From Uliginosibacterium gangwonense (GTDB lineage Bacteria; Pseudomonadota; Gammaproteobacteria; Burkholderiales; Rhodocyclaceae): 64,000 nt of DNA. Positions within the stretch are counted from its first letter, which is position 1. Each line of letters begins with the position of its first letter. Below, piece by piece: positions 53,092 to 63,340 of this stretch. Under the pieces are notes generated by a model that ran no database searches, was not told the DNA's origin, and worked only from the letters and a program-made list of their open reading frames with translations. Made by a program: the position numbers and the translations under genes. The stretch spans positions 1 through 64,000 of the forward strand of contig SBBQ01000071.1 of the NCBI GenBank assembly GCA_005239635.1, given 5' to 3'.

Positions 53092-54519
53092 ATGCGCCCC
53101 TTCTCCCCATCTACTACTGCATCGGGCTTGCTGGCGCGATTGGCTTGGCCATTAGGTTTGCTAATGGCTGCCTGTACCGCTTTGTTTAGTGCCGGCAGCC
53201 TGGCGCAAGAAGGCGCCAAGCCGTATCAAACCATTTTGCCAAACGGCTTGAAGGTGGTGGTGCAAGAAGATCATCGCTCGCCTACGGTGGTGCATATGGT
53301 GTGGTATCGCGTGGGGGCGATTGATGAAGTGGATGGCAGTAGCGGGCTTGCGCATGTGTTGGAGCACTTAATGTTTAAAGGAACGCGCACGCTCAAGCCG
53401 GGCGAGTTTAATGATCGCGTCGCCAAAGCAGGTGGGCGCGACAACGCCTTTACCAGCCAAGACTACACGGCCTATTTTCAACAAATCCCAAAAGCCGCTT
53501 TGCCCCAAATGATGGCGCTGGAAGCCGACCGCATGGCAAACCTGCAATTTGCCAATACTGAGTTCGATAAAGAAATTCAAGTGGTCATGGAAGAGCGCCG
53601 TTGGCGCACCGACGATCAGCCGCAAGCTCTGGTGCACGAGGCGCTTATGTCCTCTGCGTTTGTTGAGCATCCGTATCGTCGTCCGGTGATTGGTTGGATG
53701 CGTGACCTTGAAAACATGACAGCCAACGATGCGCGTGAATGGTATCGCCGCTGGTATCACCCCAACAACGCCGTTGTAGTGGTGGTGGGCGATGTGCAAC
53801 ATGAGGCTGTGTTTGCCGAAGCGCGACGCACCTACGGCAAAATTCGTGCAGCCGCTTTGCCGACGGCCAAACCGTTGGGTGAGCCGCAGCAACACGGCAT
53901 TCGCCGTGTGAGCGTTAAAGCGCCGGCCAAGCTGCCCTATTTGGCGATGGCGTGGAAAGTGCCCAAACTCAGCGATGTGAATAAGGATCGCGAAGCTTAT
54001 GCGCTTGAAGTTTTGGCTGCGGTGCTGGATGGACATGAGGCCGCACGTTTAGGACGTGATTTGGTGCGTGCACAAAAAGTGGCGGTGAGTGCAGGTGCCG
54101 GCTACGACGGCACGCAGCGTGGCGAGGCCTTGTTTTACCTAGATGGCACGCCTTCAGAAGGCCATAGCGTGGCCGAATTAGAAGCCGCCTTGCGTACCGC
54201 AGTGCGTGAGATTGCCGAGCGAGGCGTGACTGAACAAGAACTGTCGCGCGTTAAGGTGCAGATGGTGGCTTCGCAAGTGTACAAGCGCGATTCCACGATG
54301 GGCTTAGCCATGGAAATTGGTGGCGCAGAAATGACGGGCTTAGGTTGGCAAAACATTAACCGTGTGCTCGAACAGTTGCGCAGCGTGACGCCGGCTGAAG
54401 TGCAGGCCGTGGCCAAAAAATATTTGGTGGATGATCAGCTCACCGTAGCGGTGCTAGATCCGCAGCCGGTTGATCCGAACGCGAAGCCGCGTGAACGTCC
54501 CGCAGGCTTGCTGCATTAA
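53092..54519 (+). CDS. M16 family zinc peptidase, catalytic subunit
   Basis: 475 residues with an N-terminal signal peptide (hydrophobic LLARLAWPLGLLMAACTALF, cleavage near SLAQE), so probably periplasmic. The inverted zinc motif HVLEH (H88, E91, H92) and the downstream conserved glutamate region ANTEFDKEIQVVMEERRWRT mark it as an active pitrilysin-type peptidase. It is followed after 20 nt by a second M16 protein without the zinc motif. Such pairs form heterodimeric proteases. Confidence 0.9.
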   Translation: MRPFSPSTTASGLLARLAWPLGLLMAACTALFSAGSLAQEGAKPYQTILPNGLKVVVQEDHRSPTVVHMVWYRVGAIDEVDGSSGLAHVLEHLMFKGTRTLKPGEFNDRVAKAGGRDNAFTSQDYTAYFQQIPKAALPQMMALEADRMANLQFANTEFDKEIQVVMEERRWRTDDQPQALVHEALMSSAFVEHPYRRPVIGWMRDLENMTANDAREWYRRWYHPNNAVVVVVGDVQHEAVFAEARRTYGKIRAAALPTAKPLGEPQQHGIRRVSVKAPAKLPYLAMAWKVPKLSDVNKDREAYALEVLAAVLDGHEAARLGRDLVRAQKVAVSAGAGYDGTQRGEALFYLDGTPSEGHSVAELEAALRTAVREIAERGVTEQELSRVKVQMVASQVYKRDSTMGLAMEIGGAEMTGLGWQNINRVLEQLRSVTPAEVQAVAKKYLVDDQLTVAVLDPQPVDPNAKPRERPAGLLH

Positions 54520-54539
54520 TCGGACACGAAGGAAGATAC

Positions 54540-55907
54540 ATGAAACTGATTCAACAATTGTGTGGCTTACTGCTGTCCGGCGTGATGTGTCTAGCAGCGC
54601 TAACCACAACGGCGAGCGCTGCGCCGCAAATTCAGCATTGGACAACCACCAGTGGCGTGCGCGTGTTTCTGGTTGAAACCCACGTTTTGCCAATCGTCGA
54701 TGTACAGATCGACTTTGCGGCGGGCGGTGCCTATGCGCCGGCAGGCAAGGCCGGCCTCGCCTCATTAACACATGGCCTGCTTACCTCAGGCACTGCGCGG
54801 TTGAATGAAGAAGCGATTGCCGAGCGACTGGCTGATTTGGGCGCGAATCTTGGTGGTACGGTGGATATGGATCGCGCTAGCTTTACCTTGCGCACCTTGT
54901 CATCTGCCTCTGAGCGCGATGGCAGCGTGAGCTTGCTGGCGGACATGCTGCAAACGCCGAGTTTCCCGGCTGACGTATTGGCGCGTGAAAAAGAACGCGC
55001 CATTGCGGGTATTCGCGAGCAAGACACCAAGCCAGAAGCGCAGTTATCACGTCGGTTTATGCAAGCTGTGTATGGCGATCATCCTTATGCCCGTAGCGCA
55101 ACGGCAGAATCGGTTGCGTCCCTCACGCGTGATGATCTGGTGAGCTTTTACCGCACGCGCTATGGCGCGCGTCGCGCCAGCATTGCGCTCGTGGGTGATG
55201 TAACGCGTGCTGAGGCTGAACGTATTGCCAATCAACTCACACAAAGCCTGCCAGATGCGCCGGCTGATGAGGGCATGCCCGCTGCGTCATTGCCAAACGC
55301 CAACACTATTTATGTGCCGCATCATGCGCAGCAAAGCCATATTGCGATTGGCATGCCTGCCTTGATGCGTGGTGACTCAGACTTTTTTGCATTGCAGTTA
55401 GGTAACTACATTTTGGGCGGCGGTGGGTTTGCTTCGCGACTCACCAACGAAGTGCGTGAGAAGCGTGGTTATGCCTATAGCGTGTATAGCTATTTTATGG
55501 CGCAGCGTGGCAAGGGACCATTCCAGATTGGGCTGCAAACCAAGCGATCGCAAGCCGGCGCAGCGCTCAAGGTGGTGAATGACACGCTGAATACATTTTT
55601 GCGTGACGGCCCAACCGCGGCTGAACTCAAGGCCGCAAAGCAAAATTTGGTGGATGGTTTTGTGCTGCGTTTAGATAGCAATCGCAAACTGCTCGATTTG
55701 GTGGCGACCATTGGCTACTTTGGTTTGCCGCTCGATTACATTGAGCAATATCCGCAAAAAGTAAGCGCCGTGACCTTGGCTGATATTCGCGCTGCTTTTG
55801 CGCGCAAATTGCCAGCGGGTCATTTCGTGACCGTGGTGGTGGCGGGCGATGAGCCGGCAGCTGTGACGCCAACCGTTGCGCCAGCTGTTTTGCCAAACAA
55901 GCCCTAA
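54540..55907 (+). CDS. M16 family peptidase-like protein, non-catalytic subunit
   Basis: 455 residues with a signal peptide (cleavage near ASAAP). The fold and order of motifs match M16 proteins, but the zinc site HxxEH is absent (SLTHGLLTSGTARLNEEAIA stands in its place). The Arg/Tyr region of the second half (LTNEVREKRGYAYSVYSYFM) is kept. It is therefore the likely substrate-binding partner of the protein at 53092. rsmD starts 2 nt after its stop. Confidence 0.88.
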   Translation: MKLIQQLCGLLLSGVMCLAALTTTASAAPQIQHWTTTSGVRVFLVETHVLPIVDVQIDFAAGGAYAPAGKAGLASLTHGLLTSGTARLNEEAIAERLADLGANLGGTVDMDRASFTLRTLSSASERDGSVSLLADMLQTPSFPADVLAREKERAIAGIREQDTKPEAQLSRRFMQAVYGDHPYARSATAESVASLTRDDLVSFYRTRYGARRASIALVGDVTRAEAERIANQLTQSLPDAPADEGMPAASLPNANTIYVPHHAQQSHIAIGMPALMRGDSDFFALQLGNYILGGGGFASRLTNEVREKRGYAYSVYSYFMAQRGKGPFQIGLQTKRSQAGAALKVVNDTLNTFLRDGPTAAELKAAKQNLVDGFVLRLDSNRKLLDLVATIGYFGLPLDYIEQYPQKVSAVTLADIRAAFARKLPAGHFVTVVVAGDEPAAVTPTVAPAVLPNKP

Positions 55908-55909
55908 CC

Positions 55910-56473
55910 ATGTCGCGTATTCGTATCATTGCCGGACATTGGCGGAGCCGCATGATTCATGTGGCTGATGCCCAAGGTTTACGCCCTACGCCTGATGCGG
56001 TGAGAGAAAAACTGTTTAACTGGTTAGGGCAAGATTTAACCGGTTTGCGCTGCCTGGATCTCTTTGCCGGAACGGGAGCGCTTGGGCTGGAAGCCGCTTC
56101 CCGTGGTGCTTCGCACGTTACCTTTGTGGAACAAAACCGCAAAGTCTTTCGTCATCTGCAAGACGAGGTTAAGGCCCTTGGAAACCCTGCTTCAGGCGTG
56201 GTTTTAGAGCTTTGCTGTGCGGATGCGGTAGAATTCGTACGAGACGCAGCTCAAAATTCTGCGGCTGCATACGACGTGGTGTTTCTAGACCCGCCCTACC
56301 ATCAAGGTTGGTTGCAAAAAGTTGAGCCCTATTTGGCCTCATTGCTCGCGTCCGATGCTTGGGTTTACGCAGAAGCTGAGCAGTCTATTGAGCAGTTGGC
56401 GGGCTTGCGCGTAATCAAGTCGGGTAAGGCGGGACAGGTCTACTATCACGTGCTAGCGAAGCCGGAAGCGTAA
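55910..56473 (+). CDS. rsmD: 16S rRNA m2G966 methyltransferase RsmD
   Basis: Methylates G966 of 16S rRNA in the 30S head. The 187-residue product has RIIAGHWRSRMI at the N terminus, SAM motif DLFAGTGALG (residues 50-59) and the catalytic DPPY (127-130). It is next to coaD, the very common rsmD-coaD arrangement. Confidence 0.95.
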   Translation: MSRIRIIAGHWRSRMIHVADAQGLRPTPDAVREKLFNWLGQDLTGLRCLDLFAGTGALGLEAASRGASHVTFVEQNRKVFRHLQDEVKALGNPASGVVLELCCADAVEFVRDAAQNSAAAYDVVFLDPPYHQGWLQKVEPYLASLLASDAWVYAEAEQSIEQLAGLRVIKSGKAGQVYYHVLAKPEA

Positions 56474-57364
<891 letters not shown>

Positions 57365-57379
57365 CTGAGTAAAGTGGCG

Positions 57380-57400
57380 GTAGGCAGCTCAGCTGCCTAC
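57380..57400. terminator. Hairpin between convergent ferredoxin and dynamin-like genes
   Basis: GTAGGCAGCT, C, AGCTGCCTAC: a perfect 10-bp inverted repeat (about 8 bp stem and 5-nt loop in practice). It is 16 nt after the ferredoxin stop and 74 nt from the other gene's stop. There is no U tract on either side, so termination efficiency is uncertain. Confidence 0.45.
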
Positions 57401-57474
57401 GCTGCGGGTGATCCTGGTTTTGTGTTGCGTCTGATGGTGTCGCGTCGTGGCTTACGCGGTGTAATAAGGCTTAT

Positions 57475-59415
57475 TTAAGCCGCCTGCGCCACATCGGTTG
57501 TATCAGTGTCGGTGGTTTCTACAATCTGCTGCTGCAACCCCTTCAGTTCTTCCAACTGCTGCGTCGTGTGTTGATCGACTTGCTGCAAGTCGTGTAGCCG
57601 TTCGTCTAAAGAACTGGCTGCGGCATGCACGCGCTTCATGCTTTCTAAGCGACGGCGCAGCTGCATTTGATGTTCACGAATTTGGCTTTCAAGCGGGGCC
57701 ATCACCGAGCGCAGCCACTGTTCTGCATCACGGTTGGCGACTTCGAATGTGCGTCGCAACTGCACTGCAATCGTCTCAAAAAACTTTTGCGTGAGTGTTG
57801 TTTTGCCAAGAGTCAGCATCGACTTAACGGTGCCGAACTGCGCGCGGAACGCCTTCTCTAAACGATCCACCTCGTTGTTATAGCGCGTAAGCGAGAACGG
57901 TAGCGGCGAGCCCAATTGCATGCGATGCTCGACTTGAAAGCGTTTGTGCATCACTTCAAGCATGGTGGTGATTTCGTTGGCATCGCTGGTAGCGCTGCGC
58001 AAATTGCCGCGTACTTCTTCAAACAGGTGGCCCATTGCGTCTTTGAGGCCGAGTGAGAAATTAGCGCCATACATGGCGTCACGCGTGACCGCAATTTGCT
58101 CGCGTAAGCGCGTCATGCCCAAGTCTGCGTAGAGCTTGTTGGTCAGGTTTGAAAACACACTGCGCGTAGCGTAGTAGCGCTTCAAGCTGGATTCAAACTC
58201 TTCCTTCTCTTGCTGTACCTTACCCATAATGTATTGCACAACGTTTTGGTTTTTGCCGCGTAGCAAATCCAATTCGTAACGCTGTTCGCGCAAATTGCCA
58301 AGGCGTGCTTCGAGTTGGGCGCGAGCGTGTTGCAGTACATCGCTACATTCGCTCATGACCGTGTCTTTAACAATGGCGCGCTTGGTGGGAATGAGCTCGT
58401 GTGCGAGAGCATGTTCCAAAGCAGGCAAACGGCTGCGTTGTAACAGTGCTACGTCATTGTTAATTTTCGCGGCGAGGCCTTTCTGCGCAGAGACCGGGTA
58501 GATGCAGCTTTCGGGCAAGTCGAGCGTGCGGGCGCAACTGGTAATTTGTTTTTGCACTTCGGCGTCAATTTCTTGCTCTGACCGAAGTCCATCCCACAAG
58601 CCATCAATTTTGTTGAGCGCAACGAGGCGTCCGCTGTGTGTGCCTTGCGAGGAGCGAACGTGATCGCGCCATACGGATAGATCAGATTGCGTGACACCGG
58701 TATCCGCCGCCAAAATAAACAGCACAGCGTGTGCGCTGGGGAGCAACGATAGTGTCAGCTCGGGCTCCGCACCGATCGCGTTAAGTCCTGGCGTATCAAG
58801 AATCACCAAGCCTTTTTCAAGCAGCGGGTGCGGAAAATTGATGATGGCATGTCGCCAGCGCGGTACTTCAACTTGATTGTCGGCGGTGGCTTGCAGACCA
58901 TCTTGCCCAATGGCAAAGCCCATTTGCTCCGCCTGCTGCGTGCTCACCCAAATTTGCTCGCCCACCTTGCTCACCGCTTCTTGCATGGAGCTTAGACTTT
59001 CTGGGTCGAGCGTGGTGCGGTGCCATTGCGAGGCGTCCAATTTCAGGTCGGCTACGCTTTCACGTCCGGCGCGACTCTCGATTGGCAAAAGATCAATGCA
59101 TGGCGGCATGTCCGCATTCCATTGCAGCTCGGTTGGACACATCGTCGTGCGACCGGCTGATGACGGAAGAACCCGCGCACCGTAACCTGAGAAAAATACG
59201 GCGTTGATGAGCTCAGACTTGCCGCGAGAAAATTCGGCCAAGAAGGCCACCACCAGACGGTCATCACGCAGTCGTTCGCGCATGCGTTGAAGCCGTGCTT
59301 CGACCTGAGCGTCAGACAGCTCGTGGTCGGACAGCCAGTCTTCTAATTGGTTGAGCAGGCGCGATAAGCGATCGCGCCACTCGGCATATTCAGCGACTTC
59401 TTTTACCAGGCTCAT
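57475..59415 (-). CDS. Dynamin-family GTPase
   Basis: 646 residues from ATG 59415, chosen because GGAG sits 6 nt upstream; in-frame ATGs at 59469 and 59427 are less well placed. The GTPase domain has P-loop-like LAEFSRGKSELINAVFFSGY, PSSAGRTTMCPTEL, switch VILDTPGLNAIG and NKIDGLWD. Long helical segments follow (LRREQRYELDLL-like stalk and a C-terminal coiled coil). Bacterial dynamins act in membrane remodelling or protection, but this branch has no assigned role that I know of. A repeated 9-mer encodes L-P-I. Confidence 0.82.
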   Translation of the reverse strand: MSLVKEVAEYAEWRDRLSRLLNQLEDWLSDHELSDAQVEARLQRMRERLRDDRLVVAFLAEFSRGKSELINAVFFSGYGARVLPSSAGRTTMCPTELQWNADMPPCIDLLPIESRAGRESVADLKLDASQWHRTTLDPESLSSMQEAVSKVGEQIWVSTQQAEQMGFAIGQDGLQATADNQVEVPRWRHAIINFPHPLLEKGLVILDTPGLNAIGAEPELTLSLLPSAHAVLFILAADTGVTQSDLSVWRDHVRSSQGTHSGRLVALNKIDGLWDGLRSEQEIDAEVQKQITSCARTLDLPESCIYPVSAQKGLAAKINNDVALLQRSRLPALEHALAHELIPTKRAIVKDTVMSECSDVLQHARAQLEARLGNLREQRYELDLLRGKNQNVVQYIMGKVQQEKEEFESSLKRYYATRSVFSNLTNKLYADLGMTRLREQIAVTRDAMYGANFSLGLKDAMGHLFEEVRGNLRSATSDANEITTMLEVMHKRFQVEHRMQLGSPLPFSLTRYNNEVDRLEKAFRAQFGTVKSMLTLGKTTLTQKFFETIAVQLRRTFEVANRDAEQWLRSVMAPLESQIREHQMQLRRRLESMKRVHAAASSLDERLHDLQQVDQHTTQQLEELKGLQQQIVETTDTDTTDVAQAA

Positions 59416-59641
59416 CTGAGTCTCCATTGGTACGGCCCTGTTTTTAGCGCGATGGCACGTTTGCGGCATCGGATTTGGGGGCTGCCCAGCCGTCTTTAAC
59501 GGCGGTAAAACGCGTTCCTAGAGGGTTTTCGTACCCCTGATTGCCGCATTATGCCGTTTATATGCACCTTGGGCAGGTGATTTTGCACAGAAGGGCGTGA
59601 CTTAGCTTATGCTGCTGCAGTTTTTTGACGTGACGATCACG

Positions 59642-60454
59642 CTAACGCTGGCATTTTGGGCAATAAAAAGTTGAACGCTGGCCTTGCTGTATTTGCCGAA
59701 TCGGGGTGTTGCAATGGCGGCATGCTTCACCCGTGCGAGCATAGGCGGCGTACTGTTGTTGAAAGTAGCCCGACTGCCCATCAGCATGAAAGAAGTCGCG
59801 CAGGCTGCTGCCGCCGGCTTCAATGGCGCGGGAGAGAATGGTTTTAATCGCCTCGGCGAGTCGTGTGCAGCGCGCCCGACTTAAGCGGTGCGCGGGTGTG
59901 GTGGGTCGAATGCCTGCCAGAAACAGGCTTTCTGATGCGTAAATGTTGCCCACGCCGACCACGATATGCGCGTCCATGATGGCTAGTTTGATGGCAGCTT
60001 GTCGGGTTCGCAGAGACTGATAAAGGGTGTCACCATTAAACGTGTCTTGCAAAGGCTCAGGGCCTAAATGCGACAGCAAGGGGTGCTGCATGGGGTCGCC
60101 GCTGTGCCAAAGCATAGCGCCAAAGCGACGGGGGTCGCGCAAGCGTAAGGCCTGTTCGCCGAACACCAGATCAATATGGTCGTGCGTCTGCGGTGGGTGT
60201 GCTTGCGGCACGATGCGAAGACTGCCCGACATGCCGAGGTGGCCGATGAGTACGCCGTGTTCAAAACGAAACAATAAGTATTTGGCGCGCCGCTCAAGTG
60301 CCAGTAGCGTTTGCCCTGGTAAAAACTCGGGTAATTGATAGTCCACTGGCCAGCGTAATTTGCCATTACGAATCCGTACCTCAGTGATGGCCTTGCCAAT
60401 CAAGCTTGGCGCAATGCCGCGTCGTGTGGTTTCAACTTCAGGTAGTTCCGGCAT
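59642..60454 (-). CDS. mutM: Formamidopyrimidine-DNA glycosylase
   Basis: Removes 8-oxoguanine and formamidopyrimidines from DNA. The 270-residue product starts with the catalytic MPELPEVETTRRGI (Pro after Met is the nucleophile). It has the helix-two-turn-helix region VGVGNIYASESLFLAGIRP and a C-terminal zinc finger with CRHC and CPKC. It is the usual neighbour of the TPR-lolB-ispE genes in betaproteobacteria. Confidence 0.96.
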   Translation of the reverse strand: MPELPEVETTRRGIAPSLIGKAITEVRIRNGKLRWPVDYQLPEFLPGQTLLALERRAKYLLFRFEHGVLIGHLGMSGSLRIVPQAHPPQTHDHIDLVFGEQALRLRDPRRFGAMLWHSGDPMQHPLLSHLGPEPLQDTFNGDTLYQSLRTRQAAIKLAIMDAHIVVGVGNIYASESLFLAGIRPTTPAHRLSRARCTRLAEAIKTILSRAIEAGGSSLRDFFHADGQSGYFQQQYAAYARTGEACRHCNTPIRQIQQGQRSTFYCPKCQR

Positions 60455-60830
60455 GATAGTAAGTGAAGTACGGTTGAGTCGGCCTCGGGAGTGAATCGGA
60501 CGTTGTTCCGCACGCCCATGTTACCTGCGCTGGCTAGGTTTGGCGTAGGCCTCAATGGGCACAACGGACATTGAACTGCGCGCGTTAGGCGAAATCAAAT
60601 GATTTGAATGGGGCTTGGTGCGTGGAGGGTACGTGGATTGTGGTGCTTGGGAGACGAGGGTGTCGGATTGCCAGTCGCTTACACCGCTCGGCGTGGTTGC
60701 TGCCTTTTCGCAAAGCGCCTAACATCAACGCAAAGCCTGACGATTTGCCAATGGGGCTAATCGTATTCATTGTGCAACGACTCGATCCCAATTATTTTTA
60801 ACGCAACGATTGCGCATTACACAAAACATC
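60455..60830. other. Divergent gap between mutM and the TPR lipoprotein gene
   Basis: About 376 nt with no convincing ORF; a 65-codon frame at 60604-60801 has no recognisable features. It contains the near-palindrome TCAAATGATTTGA (60595-60607) and a full repeated 9-mer (60744-60752). No convincing promoter pair was recognised. Confidence 0.4.
60744..60752 (-). repeat. Repeated 9-mer, intergenic copy before the TPR lipoprotein gene
   Basis: TTTGCCAAT (followed by G) in the mutM-TPR gap, 79 nt before the TPR gene start. Confidence 0.7.
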
Positions 60831-62651
60831 ATGCCTCAGCGCACACAGCTCGCTCGCTTACTCACTCAATTGTCTTTGTTTGAAGCCCGCTGGCACTGGG
60901 GCTTGGTGCCTGTGGCGTTGTCAGCTTTGCTGTTGCCAGGCTGCGCCACGGTGCAGCCGTCTGCACAAGCAGCGTCGGGCGCAACTGCTGAGCAGCTAGC
61001 AAGTGAGGCAGCGGAAGACGATACGGCATCTGCCGACGACAAATTGCCAAGCCTGCCGCTCACGCCGGATATCATGTACAAAATGATGCTGGGTGATGTT
61101 GCGGCAAGCCGTGACAATCTACCCTTGGCGGTTTCTGCCTATTTGCAGCTGTCTCGCGAAACAGGGGATCCGCGGATTATTCGCCGTGCGGTAGAACTGG
61201 CGGTGCGTGCGCGAGATACTGAGTCTGCAATACAGGCCGCGCAACTCTGGGTGCAAGTTGATGCCAATTCGCAGCAGGCGAATCAGATGTTGGCAAGCGC
61301 GCTGTTGGGTGCAGGTCGCGTTGGCGAAGCTGAGCCTTATTTGACGAGGCTATTGGCAAGCGATGTGGTGCGTCGCCCGGCCTTGCTCATGCAAATTTCG
61401 CGTATGGCCAGCGCGGGTCCGCGAGGGGCAGACCGAAGCGCGCAAGCCGCCTTGGTTGATCGTCTGAGCGCACCCTACTTGGATTTGCCGGAAGCACGCT
61501 TTGCCCGCGCTCAGGCCAACATCGCGGCAAATCGTATACCGCAGGCATTGAATGAATTACAAGCTGCACTGCAATTAAAGCGTGACTGGGAGTCGGTAGC
61601 GCTCTTTAAGTCGCAACTTGAACAAGCGCAAGGCAGTAATGCCAGCGCGCTGCAAACGCTCCAACAGTTTCTGGCGGCCAATCCAGCGGCATCACAGGCA
61701 CGCTTGCAGTATGCGCGGCTGCTAACGAGTGAGCGGCGTTACGACCAAGCACGCGAAGAGTTTCTCAAGGTGCTTCGAGCTAACCCAGAAAATCCGGATG
61801 TGATTTACGCAGTCGCTTTATTGTCGATTGAGTTGAAGCAGTACGACGATGCGCGGGAATTGCTGGAGCGTTTGCTCAGCACGACATTCCGTGACCGTGA
61901 CCAAGTGTTCTTGTATCTGGGGCAAATCGAAGAGCAGCAAAAAAAATTGCCCCAGGCACTCACTTGGTATCGCGAAATTGGTGCCGGTGAGCGATATTTG
62001 CCTGCGCAGCTACGCATTGCAGCCATTCTAGTGCAGCAGGGTAAGCTCGATGATGGTGTTAATCATTTGCAGTCGATTGCCAATGCCAGCCCACCGCTGC
62101 GTAACAAAGCGTTGATGGCGCAAGCGCAATTGCTGCGTGAATCGGGCGAGCCAGCGCGTGCGTTTGATGTACTTGAAAAAGAACTCGCAGCCAGCCCGCA
62201 AGACCCTGACCTGCTCTATGACACTGCGCTGCAGGCTGAGCGTATGGGCAAGCCTGAAATCATGGAAAGGCATCTGCGCAAACTCATGATTTTGCGACCG
62301 GATAGTGCACAGGCTTTTAATGCGCTGGGCTACTCGTTTGCTGAGCGCGGCGTCAAGCTAGACGAGGCGCGCACATTGATTGAAAAAGCGCTCAAAATTA
62401 CACCGGACGATCCGTTTATTATCGATAGTTTGGGTTGGGTGTTGTTTAAGCAAGGTGATACTGCCGGTGCGCTGTCGCAATTAACGCGCGCATTTAATTT
62501 GCGCGCAGACCCAGAAATTGCGGCGCATTTGGGCGAAGTATTATGGGCTGTGGGGCGTCGTGACGAAGCGCTCAAGACGTGGCGCGACGCGCAGCGCGAT
62601 AGCCCAGAAAACGAAGCGCTGACCAAAACGATTCAACGATTCCAGCCGTGA
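60831..62651 (+). CDS. TPR-repeat outer-membrane lipoprotein
   Basis: 606 residues from ATG 60831 (a TTG at 60810 is in frame). A signal peptide ends in the lipobox LLPGC (Cys38), so it is lipid-anchored. The rest is an array of tetratricopeptide repeats, e.g. FALQFLAANPAASQARLQYA-like units, PENPDVIYAVALLSIELKQY and DPFIIDSLGWVLFKQGDTAG. TPR proteins are scaffolds; this one is a regular neighbour of lolB in betaproteobacteria, suggesting an envelope role. Its stop overlaps the lolB start (GTGA). Confidence 0.85.
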   Translation: MPQRTQLARLLTQLSLFEARWHWGLVPVALSALLLPGCATVQPSAQAASGATAEQLASEAAEDDTASADDKLPSLPLTPDIMYKMMLGDVAASRDNLPLAVSAYLQLSRETGDPRIIRRAVELAVRARDTESAIQAAQLWVQVDANSQQANQMLASALLGAGRVGEAEPYLTRLLASDVVRRPALLMQISRMASAGPRGADRSAQAALVDRLSAPYLDLPEARFARAQANIAANRIPQALNELQAALQLKRDWESVALFKSQLEQAQGSNASALQTLQQFLAANPAASQARLQYARLLTSERRYDQAREEFLKVLRANPENPDVIYAVALLSIELKQYDDARELLERLLSTTFRDRDQVFLYLGQIEEQQKKLPQALTWYREIGAGERYLPAQLRIAAILVQQGKLDDGVNHLQSIANASPPLRNKALMAQAQLLRESGEPARAFDVLEKELAASPQDPDLLYDTALQAERMGKPEIMERHLRKLMILRPDSAQAFNALGYSFAERGVKLDEARTLIEKALKITPDDPFIIDSLGWVLFKQGDTAGALSQLTRAFNLRADPEIAAHLGEVLWAVGRRDEALKTWRDAQRDSPENEALTKTIQRFQP

Positions 62652-63340
62652 CTTTCTTGCAGCTAAAAGCGCACCGCACAGGGTTCGCGGTGCAGCGTTA
62701 TTTTGTCTTGTTGACGGCGGCGGTGCTGTTATCGGGCTGCGCCGATCTTCCTTTTCTAAAGCGGGTTGAGTCGGCGAGTGCGGATCACTCATTACCGCGT
62801 GCCGCCATTTCTGCATTTGACTTGCAGGGTCGTTTGGCGGTGCAGCAGGGGCAAGATGGCTGGCAAGCAGGGGTGCAGTGGATGCATTCTGCAATACGCG
62901 ATGAAATTGTTTTGTCTGGGCCGTTTGGACAAACCATGGCGACGCTTGTGCGTGATGCACAGGGGGCGCGGCTTACAGCTGGTGACCGCCACATTGAACG
63001 CGACACCCTTGATGCCTTAGCGGAGCACGTGTTTGGACGTCCCCTTCCGCTGGTCGATATGCAAGACTGGGTGCTGGGCCGCCCAAGTGGTGCGACGACC
63101 ATTGTGCAGCGAGATGCATTTGGCCGTGCTGTGCATTGGCAAAAGCAAGCGTGGACGGTTGATGTGTTGTCGTACCAAGACGAACATAACGAGGCGCTGC
63201 CACGCGTTATACAACTCATCGCACCGGCAGAAGCCGGATTCCCTGCAGCGACCTTGCGTTTGCGGGTAGATGAATGGTCTTTGAATTCTTCTAATGAAAC
63301 GCCGCCTGCGGCGGCCGCAGAACATGCAAATCACCCCTGA
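62648..63340 (+). CDS. lolB: Outer-membrane lipoprotein receptor LolB
   Basis: Receives lipoproteins from LolA and inserts them in the outer membrane. 230 residues starting at GTG 62648, with lipobox LLSGC (Cys31), then [20 protein letters not shown] and [20 protein letters not shown], as in LolB. It overlaps the TPR gene by 4 nt and ispE by 17 nt, so the three are tightly coupled. A 9-mer copy encodes H-W-Q in the widely kept [11 protein letters not shown] part. Confidence 0.9.
   Translation: MTFLQLKAHRTGFAVQRYFVLLTAAVLLSGCADLPFLKRVESASADHSLPRAAISAFDLQGRLAVQQGQDGWQAGVQWMHSAIRDEIVLSGPFGQTMATLVRDAQGARLTAGDRHIERDTLDALAEHVFGRPLPLVDMQDWVLGRPSGATTIVQRDAFGRAVHWQKQAWTVDVLSYQDEHNEALPRVIQLIAPAEAGFPAATLRLRVDEWSLNSSNETPPAAAAEHANHP

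Noticed and set aside
60604-60801. 65-codon frame between mutM and the TPR lipoprotein gene
   Set aside because: No recognisable domain; the region also holds a 9-mer copy and is probably promoter DNA.
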